DNA of 15,362 nt from an uncultured Selenomonadaceae bacterium. Its GTDB lineage: Bacteria > Bacillota > Negativicutes > Selenomonadales > Selenomonadaceae. Where the stretch lies: the NCBI GenBank assembly GCA_958415865.1, contig CATYZV010000013.1, positions 1 through 15,362 of the forward strand, in the 5' to 3' direction. Position numbers and translations under genes: made by a program. Each line of letters starts with the position of its first letter. Within the stretch, counting starts at the first letter, position 1. Below the pieces are notes generated by a model that was not told where the DNA came from, did no database searches, and worked only from the letters and a program-made list of their open reading frames with translations. This document shows, in pieces, positions 14,668 to 15,362 of the stretch.

Positions 14668-15225
14668 ATGATTTCTAGCAGCGATTTCCGCACAGGCCTT
14701 ACCCTGGAGATTGACAACGGTGTATGGCAGATCGTAGACTTTCAGCATGTAAAACCGGGTAAAGGCGCAGCCTTCGTCCGCACTAAAATCAAAAACGTGC
14801 AGACGGGTGCAGTAGTAGAACGCACTTTCAACCCGAATGAAAAACTGCCTGCCGCTCACGTGGAAACGAGAGCTATGCAGTATCTCTACGAAGCTGACGG
14901 CATGTACACTTTCATGGACAATGAAACGTACGATCAGATCGAACTTTCCAAGGATCAGCTCGGCAATGCACTCAACTTCCTCAAGGAAAACATGGACATC
15001 AGCCTGCAGTCCTTCAAAGGCTCCATCATTGGCATCACTCTGCCCAACTCCGTAAATCTCGAAGTTGTAGAATGTGAACCGAGCGTCAAAGGCGACACTG
15101 CTACCGGTGCTACGAAGATGGCTAAGGTTGAAACCGGCTATGAAGTGCGCGTGCCTTTATTCGTAAACGAAGGCGACGTTCTGCGCATCGATACCCGTAC
15201 AGGCAATTACATCGAACGTGCATAA
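14668..15225 (+). CDS. efp: Elongation factor P
   Basis: A 185-residue factor, the normal size, that rescues ribosomes stalled on proline runs. An N-terminal KOW-like domain (1-64) is followed by two OB domains. The tip of the first domain is KPGKG with K32, the residue modified in Bacillus EF-P. The C-terminal signature [17 protein letters not shown] is standard. GGAGGT at 14655-14660 fixes ATG 14668. No modification enzyme gene is in the window. It is last in its unit, 33 bases after the peptidase gene. Confidence 0.97.
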   Translation: MISSSDFRTGLTLEIDNGVWQIVDFQHVKPGKGAAFVRTKIKNVQTGAVVERTFNPNEKLPAAHVETRAMQYLYEADGMYTFMDNETYDQIELSKDQLGNALNFLKENMDISLQSFKGSIIGITLPNSVNLEVVECEPSVKGDTATGATKMAKVETGYEVRVPLFVNEGDVLRIDTRTGNYIERA

Positions 15226-15230
15226 TTATG

Positions 15231-15257
15231 AAGGGCCAGCCTCAGGGCTGGTTTTTT
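15231..15257 (+). terminator. Terminator after efp
   Basis: CCAGCC (15236-15241) and GGCTGG (15246-15251) form a 6-bp stem with a TCAG loop, extended by G-T wobbles and followed by TTTTTT. It lies just past the efp stop. Confidence 0.8.
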
Positions 15258-15303
15258 CATGAGCCGCTGATTAAATTTCCATTAAGATGAGATTTCTCTC
15301 TTT

Positions 15304-15329
15304 TATAATTATGAATTATTTGTTATAAT
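15304..15329 (+). promoter_or_regulatory. AT-rich stretch with possible promoter for a gene beyond the window
   Basis: Two TATAAT boxes (15304-15309 and 15324-15329) lie in AT-rich DNA after the efp terminator. Neither has a good -35 box at the right distance. The last 105 bases hold no gene I can see. Confidence 0.3.
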
Positions 15330-15362
15330 TGATATAAATGAACTAAAAACTAAAGGTTCTTG

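Noticed and set aside
1..15362. CRISPR array, toxin-antitoxin pair or phage defence system
   Set aside because: I saw no regularly spaced repeats beyond the transposon ends and no protein of these families; every sizeable gene is accounted for.

Overview
The window joins two kinds of DNA. Bases 1 to about 2,262 are a decayed piece of a Tn1549/CTn-type integrative conjugative element (ICE) of the sort common in gut Clostridia, with all genes on the minus strand. Bases 5,321 to the end are ordinary, tightly packed housekeeping DNA of a Bacillota chromosome, all on the plus strand. Between them, at about 2,277-5,279, sits a three-gene transposon. The housekeeping gene orders match those of Bacillota: secG-esterase-rnr-smpB, mltG-trmR-trhP and aroQ-M24 peptidase-efp. 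Protein style and base composition make me lean towards a gut member of the Negativicutes, but this is an inference I could not test.

Left region (1-2,262). Reading leftwards on the minus strand there is the C-terminal stub of a very large helicase-type ICE protein, an intact DUF3849-family gene, an intact mobC-like relaxosome gene, an intrinsic terminator, a CD1845-family small membrane protein broken by an in-frame TAG, and a few codons of a further gene. No relaxase gene follows mobC, and the helicase is cut off at the transposon, so this is a non-autonomous remnant as far as it can be seen.

Transposon (about 2,277-5,279). It carries a zinc-ribbon protein (DUF6431 type), a Mu/TniA-like DDE transposase with a clear D,D(35)E triad, and an ExeA/TniB/MuB-like AAA+ ATPase, in one operon closed by a terminator. 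The ends share an imperfect inverted repeat, and the right end adds spaced copies of a GGTGCATCTAATCTG-like motif that look like transposase binding sites. I see no target duplication. The left flank is ICE and the right flank is the chromosome just upstream of secG, so the junction suggests a deletion or recombination event, or an assembly join.

Right region. secG has its own terminator. It is followed by an esterase gene with a frameshift and then a run of closely spaced genes: rnr (RNase R), smpB (trans-translation), mltG (murein lytic transglycosylase), trmR and trhP (the two steps of 5-methoxyuridine formation at tRNA position 34). This unit ends at a hairpin terminator in the leader of acyP (acylphosphatase). 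A further terminator and a good sigma70-type promoter precede aroQ (type II dehydroquinase), an aminopeptidase P-like M24 peptidase, and efp (elongation factor P), closed by a terminator. The shared theme is translation quality control: RNase R with SmpB, tRNA wobble modification, and EF-P.

I did not find a CRISPR array, tRNA, rRNA or tmRNA gene, or a defence system. The most unusual content is the three-component transposon with its complex ends, its junction with the ICE and chromosome, and the damaged genes on either side.
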